The notes beneath the pieces were generated by a model, which was given only the letters and a program-made list of their open reading frames with translations, ran no database searches and was not told the origin of the DNA. The position numbers and the translations under genes are program-made. From contig NC_087254.1 in assembly GCF_037042905.1 (NCBI RefSeq), forward strand, positions 18,284,603 through 18,348,602: a stretch of DNA of 64,000 nt, read 5' to 3'. Shown one piece after another: positions 34,801 to 46,190 of this stretch. This DNA is from Lytechinus pictus (taxonomy: Eukaryota > Echinodermata > Echinoidea > Temnopleuroida > Toxopneustidae). Positions within the stretch are counted from its first letter, which is position 1. The number at the start of each line of letters is the position of its first letter.

Positions 34801-37800
34801 TATGGTAATAGGATATAAGGTCTTCAACAGGGGGCCTAAGTAACAATCAACTTCAGTGATATTTCTAGGTAGCATTTGTACCATTTTCATATTCATGAAT
34901 CAGATCCAGCTTCCATAGTTATTGCAATAGAAATAGGAAGCTCCAATTTGGATAAGAATTCCATGAGAGCTAACTCAAGAAATTCATGGTTAGGAATAAC
35001 CACAACAATAAAAATTCACAAATGTATTGTATAACGCCTACTTAGCTTGTTGTACACAAGCAAATGGGAGGCTGAATGTCAAACATTCGTACTATCCAAA
35101 ATGTATCGTTGCACGGCTTTAGGTGGTGACGTCACAATATGATTTAATTCATTGCGCTCAGTAAGAAATGAAGGTGCAATTCGCATATACATGTAGCCTG
35201 CTGGCTAAATGCGCAATGCTGCCCAAGGTCATGTGCGCTTGTGGGATTTTGCTTTTCGCTTTCAATATTTTTGCTCCCTTTTCATAGATTACTGCAGAGA
35301 AAAACTTTTTATTTTATATTTTCGCGAGATTCCAAGGTGTTGTACAACATAAATAGCGAATATTCATATTCGTGCAATGGTGCGAGATTTTGCATTCGGT
35401 TAAAGAAAGATACTCTCTATTCAACTCGGCCAACGCCTCATTGAATAGAGCAACTCTCTTTCACCTCATGCGAAATCTTGCACCATCGCACTCATGCTTA
35501 TTCGCTATTTGTATATTATCACATATTTGTTTTTTTTTCCATGAAGGGTGGATCACAAGGTATGAGTCATCAATTAGCAGAACGAATAGACATTTCAAAC
35601 ATCTTCCTCTCTGAACCAGTTGTTTCAATTGACCAAAGCCAGCCAGACAGGGTCAAAGTTCATTCACAGTCTGGTAAACATTTCACTTGCAAGCATGTTA
35701 TTGTTGCTGCTCCTCCTCACTGCGCAGGTAAGATTCAATCATTGTTTTTTTAAAGTGTAATGAGGAAACCTCACTTAAAGAAGAATTCTTTCATGTTGCG
35801 AGTGAAGTATAAGAAAGTGAAACAGGAACAAGTTGACCAAAGTTTGAGCATTTTCCTTTGTTAGACAGTCTAAATTTTTAGTAAAGCTTGAAGTATCTTC
35901 TAACATTCTTGTCTTACAAAATGTCAAAAATATGTATACATTAATGGCTGCAGTGAATGCAAATATTGGATGCTTCAATATTTCTGGAGAGATTTTCTCT
36001 AATCTGCTGATTTTTTTTATATTGTTATAAAGAACCAGGTAATATAAATGATACAATCAATAGTATGAATAGTATGACAAATGAATGAATGAATAGTATG
36101 CCAATCTTGTGTATAAAAAGTAATATCCAATTGTAAATAGTAAGGATATGTGAATCTATTTATGTTACACCTGATCATGTAATATTTTGTATGAACTTTT
36201 CTTGAGATAGTTTGTATTTCATTATCAAATATCAGGCCTGTCAAATATGAGCAAAATTAAAGTGATTGGAAAATAAAGAAAAAAAAAAAAAAAAAAAAAA
36301 TTTCTGCCTCTCTTTTAGGATCAGTTCAGTACTTACCCGATCAGCCCACAAGAAGAATACGACTGACAACATCAATGCACACTGGTCATCTCTTCAAATT
36401 TGTAGCAACTTATAAAAAGGTACCTTTTTGTCTTTCAGAAGCAGTTGGCATAATATGAGCATTTTACAATACATACCATTATCTTGTATTATGAGATAAT
36501 TACTTTTTTTGTGGGACAGATAGTTTATCCCCTGTAGCAAGCAGAAGTGAGAACGGAAAATAGATAAAGAATGATCGAAAGTTAATGAGGAGTCCCGAGC
36601 GCAGCGGAAAGTAAGAATTAATCAAAAGAACTAAGCAATGAAAAGTAGGAGAGATAATGGATTGTGTTGAGTAATCTCTCAGGATTAAAAGGAAAGAGTG
36701 ACATGATTATTTTAGGGTGCAAGGATTTTGAAATGCTCAAATTATGTGAAATTTACACCCTGGCTTGAGTGATGAGACCGGGAGGGGTGGTGGTTGTTGG
36801 TGGAGGAAGGGGGAGGGGGCTGAAAAACATACGTAGGCTCCATTGCATATAAGTTACTATTAAGGTAACTCTACCATCCAATGGTAACTACCAGGGTAAT
36901 GATGATCAACAACCAATCAAAATCAAGGATTCCATACCAGTTACCGTTGGACGGGAAAGTTACCATAAAAGGTCAATTCCGTAAAATATGTACGTCCGAC
37001 CCCTTATATGTGGGACCTTCATGATTTTTCCTGTACCTGATTTCTTGTTCGTTTGACAGTCTGTAATGTTTTCGAAGGACCATGACTTGTTCAGTTTATA
37101 TAGTGAAGTAAGACTTGAAAAAAATGGAGGTCGGTCGTACAAAAAGGTTGATCACTTCATGGAATTGCCCAATAGTAATTTTTATGCAGCGGGGCCCTGG
37201 AACATTTTGTAATTTTCTCTAAAACGAATTCTCTCATAGATCAATGTAACTGTTCTTTATTCCCCAGGCGTTTTGGAGAGAGGCTGGTTATTCTGGTGAG
37301 ATTGTTTGTAATGGTAGCTGTGCTACTGTACCTGGCTGTAACAAGGCTCCTATTCAGTATGTCCTTGATGCTACAACCTCAGAAGGAAGTCCAGCTCTTG
37401 TTGGTTTCATTGGTAACCCAAGCCTTTGGGGACAAGTTAGCGTAAGATTCATTCCTTACTCGGTTCTCTTTGATTAATGTAACCAGACATGACAAAACCC
37501 ACAAGAAGTCACACTGATTTTCAGTAGGAGGACATAAAAGTTGTTTTGGTTAAGAATGGTAAAATTTCTGTTTTTTGTATTTCTTGAAAGGGTATACTTT
37601 TTTCTATGGACTATATTAAGATGGGTATACCAAACAAAACCAACTGGCTATCTTGACAGTTTTAATTTACACCCATATTTTTTTTTTTGGGGGGGTATTA
37701 TAATTTTATAATTATAACAAGTCTTTATGAATCAGGACCCGGGTGTTGCTTGCTTATAAATCTGTACACCATGCAAGTAGTAACAATTATTATTGTTATT

Positions 37801-37958
37801 GTAATATAAGTAAAACCAATTTTTCTTCTTCTTTTTATTATTTCCATTATTATTGTTATTAGTATTATTATTGTTGTTATTATTGTTGTTGTTGTTGTTC
37901 TTATTATTTTTGTTATTATTATTATTATTATATTATATACTACTACTACTACTACTAT

Positions 37959-37993
<35 letters not shown>

Positions 37994-40683
37994 TTGTATG
38001 TATTTATATATTTTTTTGCAGTACGAGACGAGAAAGACTGCTATTCTGAACCACCTTGCTGATTTCTTTGGACCTGCAGCAAAGAAGCCAATTGATTTCT
38101 TGGAAAAGGTATGGTCTGAAAATAGCAATAAATAGAGCCATTATCCTGGCAGCTAACTATGGAATTATTGATAAAGGATAGTTTGGGTATTGTTCTCTTT
38201 AGAACTTCTTCTTCCTCTTGTTCTTACAAAAAAGCATGAAACTGTGAAGATTTTTTTTTACAAAATACCTTGATATTCAAACATTAGGATTATAAAAAGC
38301 AATTTATGAAGTGAGGTAAAACTGGAGAAAAATGGGGATCAGGGACTGTTTCATAAAGCTTGTAATAAATTTGCAATAGCAGTTGGAAGCTTCTGAAATC
38401 CTTCAATCTGATTGGCTGATAGTAATTCTGTTTTTGCATTTGTTAAGTAGTTTTTATGAAATGGGAGCCTGATGTGCATATATGTTGATTTATTGTTTAT
38501 GGAGTTCCCCTGTATGAATATATGGTTATTAATGACGTATTAAAGGGGAAGTTTACCCTGACGGTAAAGGGGTTTTAATGAAAGCTGAAAAAATAGAGAA
38601 AAATATTGGTGAGGGTTCAACAAAAATTCATCAAAGAATAAGAGTTACAGGTGTATGAATTAAGTCTGTGACGTAATACAGGTATGAGCAGCAGCCCCAT
38701 ATGTTGCATCATATTAGTTATAATATGTTCTTATATATAGCTGTTATGTAGTCATTAAAGTTCATGAAGTGAGACACTTTTTAACAAGTGGAGCGCCTCT
38801 AGCAGTCTCACCTGCATCACGCGATTCAATATAGCAGCAGTGCTGACTTTGAAAACTACTATAAAATAATTATTCACAAAAAACACCATTCATATAATGA
38901 TATAATACTACGTTCATTGACAATAAATGACATTTGACCTTGATCATGCAACCTAAGACTTGTCAGTGATACTTGATTACCCCTATATCCACATTTTATA
39001 AACTAAATCTATAAACTTTGAAAGTTATGACAGCAATCTAATAATAACCTCCAAAATGGCCAAAGTTCAATGACCTTAAATGACCTTTGACTTTGGTCAT
39101 GTGACCTGAAACTCACATGAGATGTTCAATGATACTTGATTACTTTATGTCCAAGTTTTATGAACGAGATCCATACACTTTCAGAGTTATGATAGTCTGG
39201 TCTGTTAGCGAAATTATGTGGACACGGTGGACAAAAGCATGATTTTTTCTCCAGACCTTTGTTTATGTATAAGAATTAAAAATGGGGTATGCTCCAAAAA
39301 ATCTGGCTGCAGGAACAGTGAAAAAATGGGTGAAAATGTCAGAATTTATGAGTTTAGATTGGTCTGATATATAGACTAGCGCTAGTGCAAAACTCAATAG
39401 CAGTGCATTATTTTGCATTGAATAAGTTCTTGAATTCAGACCCTATTTGAACAGATCTTCTGTTTGTCCTCGCATCTCAATGCACCAAATATCTGAATGC
39501 AGATGCTAACCAAGCCCAAGGGTGGCGGTGGAGGGGGTTGAATGTTGGTGTGTATGTACATATTTTGGTCTTGGGGTAAAGATGTGCAATACACATTTTT
39601 TTGCATGTGTTGGAAATGGTGTTGCCATGGTAACAGTGTATTATGGCAAAAATAAGGTAAAAATCTTGCAGTTAGAACTACTTCCTCTGTTTTTAACCGA
39701 TTCTCATGAAATGTGGCACACACATTGGTCTTGAGGTGAAGATGTCTAAGACACATTGTGTGTGTCTTTCAGAAATCTTGTTGCCATGGTAACAACACAT
39801 TATATGGTGAAAATTGGGGAAAAAACTTACAATTCAAACTGCTTCATCAGATTTCAATCAATTCTCATGAAATTAGGCATACACATTGGTATTGAAGTAA
39901 AGATGTACAAGGCACTTTTTGTGTGTGTTTCAGAAATTGTGTTGCCATGGTAACAATATATCATATGGCAAAATTTAGGTAAAAAACTTGCAATTTGAAC
40001 TACTTCATCAGTTTTGAACCAATTCTCGTGAAATTTGGCTCACACATTGGCCTTGGGGTAGAGATGTGCAAGAACCTTTTTTTTTGCATTTGTCAGAGAG
40101 TGCATTGCCAGGGTAGCCACATATGATTGCCAGAAATGCAGGAAAACTCATTGTGGATCAAACTACTTCCCCTGTTTTTAGTCAGTGCTCATAAAAGTTG
40201 GAAGAAATATTCATCTTGGGGTTAAGATTCATATTCAATTCTAAATGTCTTCTCTGCATTAAAATGTTCACGCCAGAGTGTGGGGGTACTAATCACCTTC
40301 ATTAATATTTCTAGGTCTTGGGGGGAGGGGCGGGATTGGTCCTTAAAATCTGACAATGAAATAAAGAAGGTTAAAGGCGGTGGCCATTAGAAACATAATC
40401 ATGATAAACACTCTTAAAATACGCATCCCCTCAAGGGCATAGGCTGGAGGTACACTGGGTGAATGTGAAACCTTCCGGTGAGGCAGAGGAGTTCCAACAC
40501 TGGCAAGCAAAACAAAATGTGTACCCCTTCTACTTTCAACAGCTGATTTTCCAAACCTTAGTTCCACCTCCCCAAGATGTGCACCCCTCCCCATACCACT
40601 TTTAGTTCTACCTCCCCATGCTCAAACCAGTCTACCTACACCTTTGCCCCTCAGGTGTCTTTGCATTTTTAAAGCTAGACATT

Positions 40684-40719
<36 letters not shown>

Positions 40720-42268
40720 GGGGGGGGGGGTCTTTAGAAAATGACCTCATAAAAGTTAAAAGTTAAAGTTACAGGATTATGACTAGGAAATTCACCCCCC
40801 CCCCGAAAAAATAGGGGGCTGATATATTTTTTGAGCAGAAAATGCCCCCCCCCCCCTTAAAAGGTAAAAAGAGTCATTTGCACTTCAGACCATTCATTTG
40901 AAGTTTAATGCGTTCTCATTTGATAAAAAAAAATGTTTACGGTACCCAATTAACCATTGTTAATTTATATTCTCCTACTCAGTCTTTTATTCATATTCAT
41001 ATTCCGTTCCTACTCTTTTTTTAAACTTTCAAATCACTCTTGATTTTGAGCTTCACCATACCATCTCCTTATGTTTCCTTTCTCTCTCCAAGTATATTTT
41101 TTCTGACATATTTTAAAGTGTACATTTAATCGTGCAACTAATTATAGAAATATAAATATATACAAAAATCTCTGCACTTGTTTTAGAAATTCACTTGCAA
41201 ATCCATGACTCAATAACATACCATATCAAAAATATACATATGTGCACAATAGATTTTAGCCTTATATTTTCTTTCATTTCATTTTTTCAGTATATTTCTG
41301 TGATAGCCCCTGCTTTATACATCCTACATCTCCCATTGTCAAAAAATGAATATTATGTTTCAGTAGCAAAATTGGTGGATGCTAACTCAGACTGTCATAA
41401 AAACAAATGCAAATAATTTTCCATTGGAGTAAAGACAAACTAATAAGGGATATGACTAGAATATAATTATATGTAGAGAAACTTTTATTTCTCTACATAA
41501 AATTATATTCTAGTCATATCCCTTTCAGATGGTGGTAACTGCAGGAATGGGAAAACTCAGTGATATAATATAAAACTAAAATTTTCACAGAGGATTTTCG
41601 GATAATAACTACATCCATTTTTGTCAAGCAACAGTTATTCCATTCTGAATGCTGCAACCTTGTTAATATGAATTTGATATACCTTTACCAAAATATAATA
41701 TCATGACAGTCATTTCTTCAATTCTTTAAACTAGAAATTAAATATTGCTAATAGTATTGACAGAGTGTAGCCAAAATGGAGTTTAAAAGATTATGAAGAA
41801 AAAAAATAAATGTCATGGTATTATATTTCGGTGTAGGTGTAAACATTCAAAATGGAATAATTGTTCCATAATAATAATTGTTGCTAGATAATAATGAATT
41901 AAAATAGCAGAGAAAAATGTACTTAGAAAGGGAGACAAAGAGGGGGGGGGGGGAAGAGAGGAAACAAAACAAGAAGGTATGGTAAAGCTCAAAAGTGCAA
42001 AGAGTGATGAAATACAGTCAGATTAGGAACTGAAATGAACAAAGACTGAGTAGAAGAAGATAAATAAAACATTGATTAATTGGACACCGGAAACAATTTT
42101 TTGTTTAAAGCAGAATGTTTTAGGCTTTAAATTAATACGCTGAAGTGTAAAGGATTTTTCTCCCCCCCCTTTTTTTTTTTTGGGGGGGGGGGTTAAGTTC
42201 CTAGTCGTAATTATTTCCTTTTACTCTTTATGTGGCGATTTTCTAAAGCCCCCCCCAAAAAAAAAAAA

Positions 42269-42307
<39 letters not shown>

Positions 42308-45300
42308 AAAATAAAAATGGAAGGGGTGTTTTTTTTAAAGAGTGTTTAAGTCTAATGGTCATGGCCTTTAACATTCTATGTTGTCAGTTTTTAAGGACCT
42401 TCTCCGCCCCCCCCCCCAAAAAAAAGAACCTATAAATATTATTGAAGGTGATTAATACCCTGCGCTATTATATGACGTTATAAAGGGGAATCCAACCCAA
42501 ATAAACACTTGTTTTAGAGGAAAATGAAAAATCAGACAAGTTTATAGAAAGTTTGAACAATATCGGACAAACCATAAGAAAGTTGTGAATATATAAAAGT
42601 TGTAAACATTGGTAATCACTATACCCATGAAGACTTCAAATTGACCGCATATGTGATGTCATAGTAATGTAAGGCAAGGACCACTCTTCCATGTACTGGA
42701 ATAATTAATTGGCTACAATTTCTTTTTTTTCAAAAGTTTTACTTCAAATTATATCTCGCTCATGAGGACATAAAACATTATACTGCCGGGTTTATATTAC
42801 AGCCCCAATGGAATAGGGATTTAGGAGAAAACCAAAAATCCTAATAATTAAGTACTAGTCTTATGGGAAAGTTGTCCTTGCGGCCTCACCCCTTGTCATA
42901 ATTTACTTACCCAGTTGCCAATTTGAATTCTACATACTAGTAGACTTAGGGATCTTAATTTTAAAGCAGCCATAACTTTATTTTGCTTGTCCGATTTCTT
43001 TCAAACTTTCACCATTCTTATTTTTCTCCTTTTCCATGCACACAACATTATGACCAAGGCTGGATTCCCTTTTACCACTGAATATGAATCTTTACACAAA
43101 ATGAATATTTGTGTCAACTTTTATGAGCACAGGCTGAAAACTGAGAAATAGATTGATCCACAATGAGTTTTCCCTATATTTCTAGCTATATGTGGTTACC
43201 AAGGCAATGCACTCTCTGACAAATGCAAAAAAAAAAGGTTCTTGCACATCTTTACCTCAAGGCCAATGTGTGAGCCATAATTATTTCATGAGAATTGGTT
43301 CAAAACAAAAAAAAACTGATGAAGTAGTTCAAATGCAAGGTTTTTACCTAAATTTTGCCATATGATATGTTGTTACCATGGCAACACAATTTCTGAAACA
43401 CACACAAAAAGTGCCTTGTACATCTTTACTTCAATACCAATGTGTGTGCCAAATTTCATGAGAATTGATAGAAAACTGATGAAGCAGTTTGAATTGTAAG
43501 TTTTTTTCCCCAATTTTCACCAAATGATATGTTGTTACCATGGCAACAAGATTTCGGAAAGACACACAAATATGTGTCTTAGACATCTTCACCTCAAGAC
43601 CAATGTGTGCGCCAAATTTCATGAGAATCGGATGAAAACAGAGGAAGTAGTTCTAACTGCAAGATTTTTACCTTATTTTTGCCATAATACACTGTTACCA
43701 TGGCAACACAATTTCCAACACATGCAAAAACTATGTATTGCACATCTTTACCCCAAGACCAAAATATGTACATACACACCAACATTCAACTCCCTCCACC
43801 ACCACCCTTGGGCTTGGTTAGCATCTGCATTCAGATATTTGGTGCATTGAGATGTGAGGACAAACAGAAGATCTGTTCAAATAGGGTCTGAATTCAAGAA
43901 CTAATCCAATGCAAAATAATGCACTGCTATTGAGTTTTGCACCAGCGCTAGTCTATATATCAGACCAATCTAAACTCATAAATTCTGACATTTTCACCCA
44001 TTTTTTCACTGTTCCTGCAGCCAGATTTTTTGGAGCATACCCCATTTTTAATTCTTATACATAAACAAAGGTCTGGAGAAAAAATCATGCTTTTGTCCAC
44101 CGTGTCCACAAGTAGGGCATTTTTGACGCTAACAGACCGGACTATGATGGTTATTCAACAAATACCCCAAACATGGCCAAAGTTCATTGACCTTTGACAT
44201 TGGTCATGTGACCTAAAACTCTCACAGGATGTTCAGTGATACTTGATTACTCTTATGTCTAAGTTTCATGAATCAAATCCATAAACTTTTAAAGTTATGG
44301 TAATTCAACAGATACATGTACCCCCAACATGGCCAAAGTTCATTAACCTTTGACCTTGGTCATGTGACCTGAAATTTGCACAGGATGTTCAGTGATACTT
44401 GATTACTCTTATGTCCAAGTTGTATGAACTAGACCAATAAACTTTCAAAGTTATGATGGTAATTCAACAATACCCTCAACTTGGCCAAAGTTCATTGACC
44501 TTAAATGACCTTTGACTTTGATCATGTGACCTGAAACTCGCACAGGATGTGTAGTGATACTTGATTACTCTTATGTCCAAGTTTCATGAACTAGGTCCAT
44601 ATATTTTCGAAGTTATGATGACATTTCAAGAACTTAACCTTAGGTTAAGATTTTGATGTTGATTCCCCCAACATGGTCTAAGTTCATTGACCCTAAATGA
44701 CCTTTGACCTTGGTCATGTGACTCAAAACTCAGGCAGTATGTTCAGTAATACTTGATTAACCTTATGGCGAAGTTTCCTGAACTAGGTCCATATACTTTC
44801 TAAGTTATGCTGTCATTTCAAAAACTTAACCTTCGGTTAAGATTTGGTGTTGACACCGCCGCTGCCGTCGCAGCCGCCGTCAGAAAAGCGGCGCCTATAG
44901 TCTCACTTTGCTTCGCAGGTGAGACAAAAAATCTCTATGAATCCTCATAATTGTACAATTATTTGTTCCACAGGACTGGGCTTCAGAACCATATAATGGA
45001 GGCTGTCCTGTAAGTCTAATGACGCCTGGTGCTATGGCAAACTGGGACACAATAAGGACACCATACGGAAGGTAAAAATAGTCAGTTTGCTGAAGTCAAT
45101 GAACCTACCTGTAATAAAAACATAGCACATCAGGAGAAAGATATATTTCTCTTATTTTATATTCCTTACTCATGAATCTACTTGATTCACTGGATGTATG
45201 GGTTTCGATTTTATTTCATCGGTTTCCTAAATGCCATTTAGAAATTTACATTGGTATGTATGATAGTAATTTTTTTGATTTACTTGTAATTATATTTGTT

Positions 45301-46190
45301 GATTAATTTTATATTTTCAATAAATACTTGATTACCGGTATAATAAAAATCACTGTGGAAGAGCCGTGGTGTAGTGGTTCTGACTCTCGCCTTGCATACA
45401 GAGGGTCGTGTGTTCGAATCCCACCTCGGTCTAGCGTCCTTTGGCAAGGCGTTAATCCACACTTTGCCACTCTCGACCCAGGTGCTAAATGGGTACCCGG
45501 TAGGATGCGAAAGATATTGTATGTTTGAATTTGCCTGCGCCGTCATGAGGCTGCGATGTTTGAATTTGCCAGCGCCGTCATGAGGCTGCGATGAATGCAA
45601 GGAATGCTCCCCAGGGAGTGGAAATTGTGCACTTTTCGTGCGGGATTGAAATGAATCCAATGACCGGTGTAATGATGTTCTGTAAAGCGCTTTGAGCCAT
45701 TCTGGGAAAAGCGCTATATAAAAATCGGCTATTATTATTGTATGTTTAAAATTAAGTTGAGTAATTCTCTTGTGGAATTATAAATAATGGAACATGTAAT
45801 ATTGAAGTATGAAATTATGTTTGTTTTCACTGCTGTACTTGTTCCATATCCCCCCAAAGGATACACTGGGCGGGTACAGAGACGGCCACTCATTGTATGG
45901 GATACCTGAACGGAGCCGTCCAATCAGGGTTGAGAGCCGCTGATGAGGTCACCCTTCAACTCCAACCTCCACCTCAACCTCAACGGGGAAGCCAGAGCTC
46001 TGAACCAGAAGTTGGCGGAGGTCTGTTGGTAGAGTTAGATGGAAGGAGAAGAGAGGAGGAGACATCCCAGGGATCTGAAGGATCACTCATCTGGACGATG
46101 GGTAAGCTGGCGTTCGTGGCGGCTCTGGTGGGATTCGCGATGAGGAGGGCATGGCTGGCCGGTGGTAGAATGAACCTTCCTTGGTTATGA
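28893..46190 (+). CDS. MAO-like flavin-containing amine oxidase, 11 coding exons, 546 aa
   Basis: Exons: 28893-29019, 32056-32143, 32851-33028, 33905-34022, 34462-34619, 35547-35727, 36319-36419, 37268-37441, 38022-38108, 44974-45071, 45860-46190. All introns are GT-AG, phases agree, and the 1641 nt end in TGA. Features: a Rossmann GAGLSG at residues 15-20, then LEAKDRIGGRT (39-49) and DLGGQWVS (64-71); K310, at the position of the flavin-N5 lysine of MAO; EPYNGGC with Cys415, aligning with the 8-alpha-S-cysteinyl FAD residue; HWAGTETATH (439-448); and a C-terminal hydrophobic helix at ~513-537 followed by a basic tail, as in the outer-mitochondrial-membrane anchor of MAO. Predicted reaction: oxidative deamination of amines with FAD and O2. 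Length is close to human MAO (~520-527 aa). Pro416 and Cys449 replace residues that are aromatic in MAO. Intron 9 is enlarged by a 4.9-kb foldback element. Confidence 0.95.
29403..29688. mobile_element. MITE with TTATATGACACCTA inverted ends
   Basis: TTATATGACACCTA (29403-29416) and its exact complement TAGGTGTCATATAA (29675-29688) bound 286 bases in intron 1 of the amine oxidase. The right end abuts the hairpin element at 29691. Confidence 0.7.
29691..29856. mobile_element. Short hairpin element A
   Basis: The arms run from CAAATAATGAATG to CATTCATTATTTG and pair through GTGCAATGGACA, AATACTTCATGAGGTGAAAG and TGATCCATTCAA. The loop-proximal core reads ATTCAACTCGGC.ACGCCTC.TTGAAT, which is also present in element B at 35351-35510. 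Confidence 0.85.
29865..31561. mobile_element. 1.7-kb foldback element, amine oxidase intron 1
   Basis: The ends TAGGAGTGGGCTATA and TATAGCCCACTCCTA are flanked by the 7-bp duplication ATATTAT (29858-29864 and 31562-31568). Arms of about 600 bases are strongly similar when inverted, including ATGGCCGCCAAA and the block GAGAAAAAAGTGTGCCGGGC. A unique spacer lies at roughly 30530-30930. There is no open frame beyond short shadows, hence non-autonomous. Confidence 0.88.
32179..32312. mobile_element. Short hairpin element, amine oxidase intron 2
   Basis: GCATGCAGGGCCAAATAATGA and TCATTATTTAGGTCCTCTATGC are complementary arms. CCAATGGATAT/ATATCCATTT pair inside, and the centre holds GGTCCGCAGGACC. 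Confidence 0.7.
32421..32490. promoter_or_regulatory. 36-bp perfect palindrome centred on TGACGTCA plus a half repeat
   Basis: 32421-32456 is a perfect palindrome whose left half is ACTATCCTGCACTCTGAC. Its TGACGTCA centre matches the full CRE for CREB/ATF. A third half unit, TGACGTCAGAGTGCAGGATA, starts at 32467. It lies in intron 2 of the amine oxidase. Regulatory function is unproven; it could equally be the core of a hairpin repeat. Confidence 0.5.
35351..35510. mobile_element. Short hairpin element B, amine oxidase intron 5
   Basis: Arms AAATAGCGAATATTCAT / ATGCTTATTCGCTATTT pair through GTGCAATGGTGCGAGATTTTGC and CTCTATTCAA. The core ATTCAACTCGGC.ACGCCTC.TTGAAT and the GTGCAATGG base are shared with element A, while the middle of the stem differs. 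The right end is about 37 bases upstream of exon 6 (35547). Confidence 0.85.
37845..37995. repeat. Trinucleotide microsatellite (ATT/GTT/ACT), amine oxidase intron 8
   Basis: Mixed ATT, GTT then ACT triplets, ending about 25 bases before the exon 9 acceptor (38020-38021). In one frame it reads as a leucine-rich open frame, which is an artefact. Confidence 0.9.
38541..38919. other. Dispersed repeat fragment in intron 9
   Basis: Begins TTAAAGGGGAAGTTTACCC, similar in style to the AAAGGGGAATCC MITE end at 42483, but no matching opposite end was found. Confidence 0.4.
38920..39194 (+). repeat. TGACCTTTGACC-type repeat, left of the giant foldback
   Basis: Two diverged monomers contain GACATTTGACCTTGATCATG and ATGACCTTTGACTTTGGTCA. 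The array is cut at 39194 by the foldback element and resumes at 44143. Confidence 0.8.
39195..44142. mobile_element. 4.9-kb giant foldback element, amine oxidase intron 9
   Basis: The ends GTCTGGTCTGTTAGCG and CGCTAACAGACCGGAC are flanked by TATGATA (39188-39194) and TATGATG (44143-44149), a near-perfect 7-bp duplication. Inverted similarity covers most of both arms: 39195-40280 pairs with 43080-44142, and 40280-41150 pairs with 41890-42480. The axis is a hairpin with 37-nt arms at 41445-41481 and 41488-41524 and one mismatch. A second inverted pair (41615-41715 with 41803-41895) lies just right of the axis. There is no coding capacity. It sits inside a pre-existing tandem repeat, so the insertion boundaries are clear. 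Confidence 0.88.
42483..43072. mobile_element. MITE nested in the right arm of the giant foldback
   Basis: Begins AAAGGGGAATCCAACC and ends GGCTGGATTCCCTTT, flanked by TA on each side, as expected for Tc1/mariner-type non-autonomous elements. It is absent from the corresponding position of the left arm, so it inserted after the foldback formed. Confidence 0.75.
44143..44930 (+). repeat. TGACCTTTGACCTTGGTCA-type tandem repeat upstream of exon 10
   Basis: Four to five monomers of ~120-160 bases contain CAAAGTTCATTGACC, TTTGACCTTGGTCATGTGAC, CAGTGATACTTGATTACTC and AAGTTTCATGAACTAG. The array ends with a GCCGCCGTCAGAAAAGCGGC hairpin and GCTTCGCAGGTGAGACAAAA, 44 bases before exon 10. Confidence 0.85.
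45355..45737 (+). mobile_element. Near-complete tRNA-derived SINE, amine oxidase intron 10
   Basis: A box TGGTGTAGTGG (45367-45377) and B box GTTCGAATC (45412-45420) form the head, followed by CTAGCGTCCTTTGGCAAGGC and the body. The 3' tail, AAGCGCTATATAAAAATCGG then ATTATTATT, resembles LINE-derived tails. An internal ~34-bp duplication (TTTGAATTTGCC...GGCTGCGATG) lies at 45523-45592. Confidence 0.85.

Noticed and set aside
37853-38062. Open frame rich in leucine on the plus strand
   Set aside because: It is the translation of an ATT/GTT/ACT microsatellite ending at the exon 9 acceptor; only the final part overlaps real coding sequence, in a different frame.
39436-39953. Open frames mirrored at 43431-43891
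   Set aside because: They look conserved only because both arms of the giant foldback carry the same sequence; no domain or coding bias is evident.
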